A stretch of DNA of 18,711 nucleotides, from NCBI RefSeq assembly GCF_000003605.2, contig NW_003110018.1, forward strand, positions 56,089 to 74,799, read 5' to 3'. The DNA is from Saccoglossus kowalevskii. Taxonomy: Eukaryota > Hemichordata > Enteropneusta > Harrimaniidae. The first letter of the stretch is position 1. Every line of letters starts with the position of its first letter. Position numbers and translations under genes: made by a program. The notes beneath the pieces are model-generated. The model was not told where the DNA came from and made no database searches. It saw only the letters and a program-made list of their open reading frames with translations. Shown here piece after piece: positions 17,101 to 18,711 of this stretch.

Positions 17101-18386
17101 CTTTGAAAATGATAATGAAATATAATATAATAATGAAATAATGCGTTTGAATATCCTTACTTCATCCATAGAGTCAAAAAAAGATTAACTCCATGCTTCA
17201 TCGAAATTGACCATCATCAAATGTGTACAGCACATTATTAAGCATGGAAATATCCCCAAAATACTTTGTCGCCACTACGACTCTATGACCTTTGTTTGTC
17301 CTATTTTTATGTTCGATTTCACGCATAACGCGGGATCTCGCAGTGAACGGAAAATGGTCTATTTGCATACGGCTATATACAACATGGCGCTGAGATGCAT
17401 AATTTTGTACGATGTGTTATTTGCTTGCCCAGAGAGAAAAAAACGAACATAATTGGATTTTAATGAGCTGGCATTTAGATTCAGTATAATCCATAAGAAA
17501 AAAGAACTTAATAAATCCTTCAACTTGAATATTGTGAATACATGTATGTGCTTTGTGTTCTTTGAATACAGACGAAGGGATTTTGAAGAATCACGTGTTA
17601 AGTTAATTGTATGGGGCTAGTTCACTCATGCACTATTACAACCGAATATCAGATGTAGTAACGACTTACCAATATTTTTGTCCACAACGAAGCAGTTTAA
17701 TGGCACTGACAGTAAAATCAATGCTCCAATTACGAAAAATGGAAGTTTATATCCGCCAAGCTGAAAAGAAATCACACACAGATATGGTGAACCGTTCTAC
17801 CATAATCCAGCGAGATAGTGGGAGAAGATTTGGGACGGCGAGATCTGTCAGTAAAGGACTAGCATTGTGAATATTGTGGTGTATATTTCAAGCAGATATT
17901 TTACATTATAAGATATTTGTTCAACTTACGTCGTATAAAATGCCTCCTAGCAACGGTCCAGCGGTTAAACCCGCACCAAAGAACATATTTGTTATGCCCT
18001 ATGAGTAAGAAAACGGGGGGTCAAAGACCAATATGCAAAACAACCTATTGTACATGTAATAGTTTACAACTTTTATTTCATTTCATTTTATTTCAAGTTA
18101 TTCCATTAAGGTAGACACATACTTATAAATAAGGTTCATGGGAGTTCTATGTTTACATAGACTTCACGAAACCGTGCGATTCACTGGCAGACTATGACAG
18201 AGAGGGCGCACTGTAAAAAGAAAACGTACCATAATGGTGCTCTGAACGCTGAGTGGATAAGAATGGAAGATGATCGCAGTCGAGGCATTCACACTGACCA
18301 CGCTGAAAAAGGCTTCAAATATTCTGATAACGAAGGCCCAAAACGTAAATGCCGTCGTTTTATCATTCGGAATCTCGTCCAGTAAC
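13870..18386 (-). CDS. SLC18B1: SLC18B1-like vesicular amine/polyamine transporter (major facilitator superfamily), 9 exons, N-terminus outside window
   Basis: Membrane carrier of the SLC18 group; the vertebrate member SLC18B1 loads polyamines into secretory vesicles by proton exchange. Nine exons (18386-18230, 17998-17930, 17760-17670, 16590-16451, 16280-16179, 15345-15254, 15049-14957, 14737-14663, 14179-13870) have GT-AG borders and compatible phases. They give about 375 residues ending in TAA at 13870, against roughly 450 for full-length relatives. Landmarks: TM4 AFTFWAFVIRIFEAFFSVVS; antiporter motif C GAGLTAGPLLGGILYD in TM5; SVPLN at the end of TM6; GSPIWGWIGDKK in the TM8-9 loop; NGMEETLALGALVSG then TAIGPILGG in TM11. 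A charged cytosolic tail rich in Glu, Asp and Asn follows TM12. The first exon seen starts in phase 2, so the upstream exons (TM1-3) lie past the right edge. A VMAT/VAChT paralogue or another MFS drug-transporter-like protein is the alternative. Confidence 0.83.
14663..14737 (-). CDS. SLC18B1: Transporter exon, start of TM11
   Basis: A 75-nt exon (phase 2 in, phase 2 out) after ATTTTCTTTCAG. It encodes SNGMEETLALGALVSGVYYC, then AYFL. It matches the ENGFEEGLSTLGLVSGLFSA block of SLC18B1, one of the strongest family-specific matches. Confidence 0.88.
14957..15049 (-). CDS. SLC18B1: Transporter exon covering TM10
   Basis: A 93-nt exon (phase 2 in, phase 2 out) after TCTCTTTTTCAG. It encodes YLWLLALTLFLIGFGAAVGV, then IVIVDIMEKC. 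It corresponds to SQLWLLVLILVVSGLSAG in the human protein. Confidence 0.86.
15254..15345 (-). CDS. SLC18B1: Transporter exon covering TM9
   Basis: A 92-nt exon (phase 0 in, phase 2 out) after TCGTTCCAG. It encodes GLLRWAILIGLIGISIDCFF, then LGPCPWFDIP. LGP followed by a short polar turn matches the end of TM9 in SLC18B1. Confidence 0.86.
15475..15613. mobile_element. TTAA-flanked MITE, family B, copy 2 (inverted)
   Basis: 139 bp between TTAA sites, in the opposite orientation to the copy at 12118. Shared blocks include CACGCGCGGGAATTGAGTCC, AACGCAAAGGCTCAT and CGCATGCGCAGGTG. It lies in the transporter intron between the TM8 and TM9 exons. Confidence 0.87.
15614..16178 (-). other. Remainder of transporter intron between TM8 and TM9 exons
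   Basis: Apart from the 11-bp hairpin I see no gene, RNA or repeat here. Confidence 0.6.
15799..15826. repeat. Perfect 11-bp hairpin in a transporter intron
   Basis: ATCACAGTCCC, a 6-base spacer GATAAA, then GGGACTGTGAT. The arms are perfectly complementary. It lies in the intron between the TM8 and TM9 exons, about 190 bp from the family B MITE. Confidence 0.9.
16179..16280 (-). CDS. SLC18B1: Transporter exon covering TM8 and the 8-9 loop
   Basis: A 102-nt phase-0 exon encoding YNITSKTKQGLIFSLMTLGY, then VVGSPIWGWIGDKK. The GSPxxGxxxDKK pattern matches SSPLFGLLSDKR of human SLC18B1 and is the second-half counterpart of MFS motif A. Confidence 0.9.
16451..16590 (-). CDS. SLC18B1: Transporter exon with central loop and TM7
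   Basis: A 140-nt exon (phase 1 in, phase 0 out) after TTATTTTGCAG. It encodes a short cytosolic stretch (TIRETSSVVEMFKTAPG), then the hydrophobic TM7 ending NSFILPILSSYLTTQ. The donor is GTGAGT. A longer open frame covers the same DNA in another phase, but only this frame continues the transporter. Confidence 0.85.
16591..17669 (-). other. Transporter intron (1079 bp) between TM6 and TM7 exons
   Basis: Holds the 47-bp tandem repeat near its 3' end. Plus-strand open frames here (for example 16687-16977 and 17207-17452) show no recognisable family and overlap the repeat or AT-rich sequence. Confidence 0.6.
16638..16770. repeat. 47-48-bp tandem repeat, 2 full copies and a decayed third
   Basis: Copies at 16638-16684 and 16685-16732 share ACATGAGGCGGAACCGAAC and GTAGTCATACGCATG. 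A third, diverged copy (GAGCGGTGCCGAATTGTAG) runs to about 16770. It lies in the 1079-bp intron of the transporter just upstream of the TM7 exon. Confidence 0.88.
17670..17760 (-). CDS. SLC18B1: Transporter exon covering TM6
   Basis: A 91-nt exon (phase 0 in, phase 1 out) encoding LGGYKLPFFVIGALILLSVP, then LNCFVVDKNI. It fits the FGYEVPFIVLG..LLMVPLN region of human SLC18B1. The donor is GTAAGT. Confidence 0.87.
17930..17998 (-). CDS. SLC18B1: Transporter exon with TM5 antiporter motif C
   Basis: A 69-nt phase-0 exon after CTTACTCATAG and before GTAAGT. It encodes GITNMFFGAGLTAGPLLGGI, then LYD. G-x(3)-GP-x(2)-GG is the motif C of proton antiporters in the major facilitator superfamily. Confidence 0.88.
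18230..18386 (-). CDS. SLC18B1: Transporter exon covering TM4 (first exon visible)
   Basis: A 157-nt exon after TTCACATTTCAG and before GTACGT. It begins with the last base of a split codon, then LLDEIPNDKTTAFTFWAFVI, continues RIFEAFFSVVSVNASTAIIF and ends QSTIM. It matches the LDRVPD..F.AMCFLVRVMDA region of human SLC18B1 in order and spacing. Confidence 0.85.
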
Positions 18387-18711
18387 CTGAAATGTGAACA
18401 GCATAACTTGACAGAGTTAATATTTTATCCCTAAAAATACGAGATCACCATATAGGCATGTTTTTCCAAAATTTTATTTGAATGCAAGGTTAATCATGAT
18501 CTAAAACAGATTTGGTTACATGTTTTAAATGCGGTAATCGTCGCGCTGCGCTTATGCGACATTTGTGTTGATAAACATTGATTTTCCCACAATCCAATGC
18601 GCTCTTCTAATGGAAGTATGAGGTTTGACCTGGGCGTGACTTGCACTAATTACCGTCGATGTTTCCTTCGATACCTTCCAATCACCTAATACCTAATTAA
18701 ACCTTGGTAAT
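18387..18711. other. Right-edge intron sequence of the transporter
   Basis: The exon before TM4 must end in phase 2 with a minus-strand donor. None with fitting coding sequence was seen here, so this is probably intron. It contains the diverged MITE end at 18525. Confidence 0.55.
18525..18590. mobile_element. Left end of a diverged family A element
   Basis: TTAAATGCGGTAATCGTCGC resembles the family A terminus TTAAAGCGCGGTGGTCGTCG. Similarity continues with GATAAACATTGATTTT against the internal AATAAACAATGTATTTT. I could not find the other end, which may lie past 18711. Confidence 0.5.

Overview
This window looks like nuclear DNA from an invertebrate animal, probably a protostome. It is AT-rich, its genes are broken into many short exons with GT-AG introns, and it carries minisatellites and small TTAA-flanked inverted-repeat transposons. 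No bacterial-style operon, CRISPR array or rRNA gene was seen. The clade cannot be fixed from sequence alone. A tyrosine-decarboxylase-type enzyme argues against a vertebrate, and a mollusc or other lophotrochozoan is only a guess.

Two multi-exon genes lie head to tail on the minus strand. On the left (68-9128) are twelve exons of an aromatic L-amino-acid decarboxylase of the tyrosine decarboxylase (Tdc) type. They join in one open frame of 413 codons from the ATG at 9128. The last part, roughly 70-80 C-terminal residues by comparison with relatives, lies beyond the left edge. The gene includes a 33-nt exon and a 20-nt microexon that open-reading-frame searching cannot find. On the right (13870-18386) are nine exons of an SLC18B1-like major facilitator transporter (vesicular polyamine/monoamine transporter family). 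They run from about transmembrane helix 4 to the stop codon; the N-terminal exons lie beyond the right edge.

The 4.7-kb interval between them (9129-13869) should hold the Tdc promoter and the transporter's 3' end. It carries a 28-bp tandem repeat, an A-rich low-complexity tract and one small transposon, and I found no convincing gene in it. The Tdc introns hold two near-identical 133-bp TTAA-flanked elements, a decayed relative beside a catalytic-loop exon, a 15-copy 42-bp minisatellite and a CA/CAAA microsatellite a few bases from the donor of the exon encoding the catalytic lysine. The transporter introns hold a second transposon family member, a perfect 11-bp hairpin and a short 47-bp tandem repeat.

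If the assignments hold, one gene makes tyramine (the octopamine precursor) and its neighbour encodes a vesicular amine/polyamine carrier of the family that loads transmitters into vesicles. Whether this linkage is functional, as in the nested cholinergic locus of animals, or chance is the most interesting open question here.
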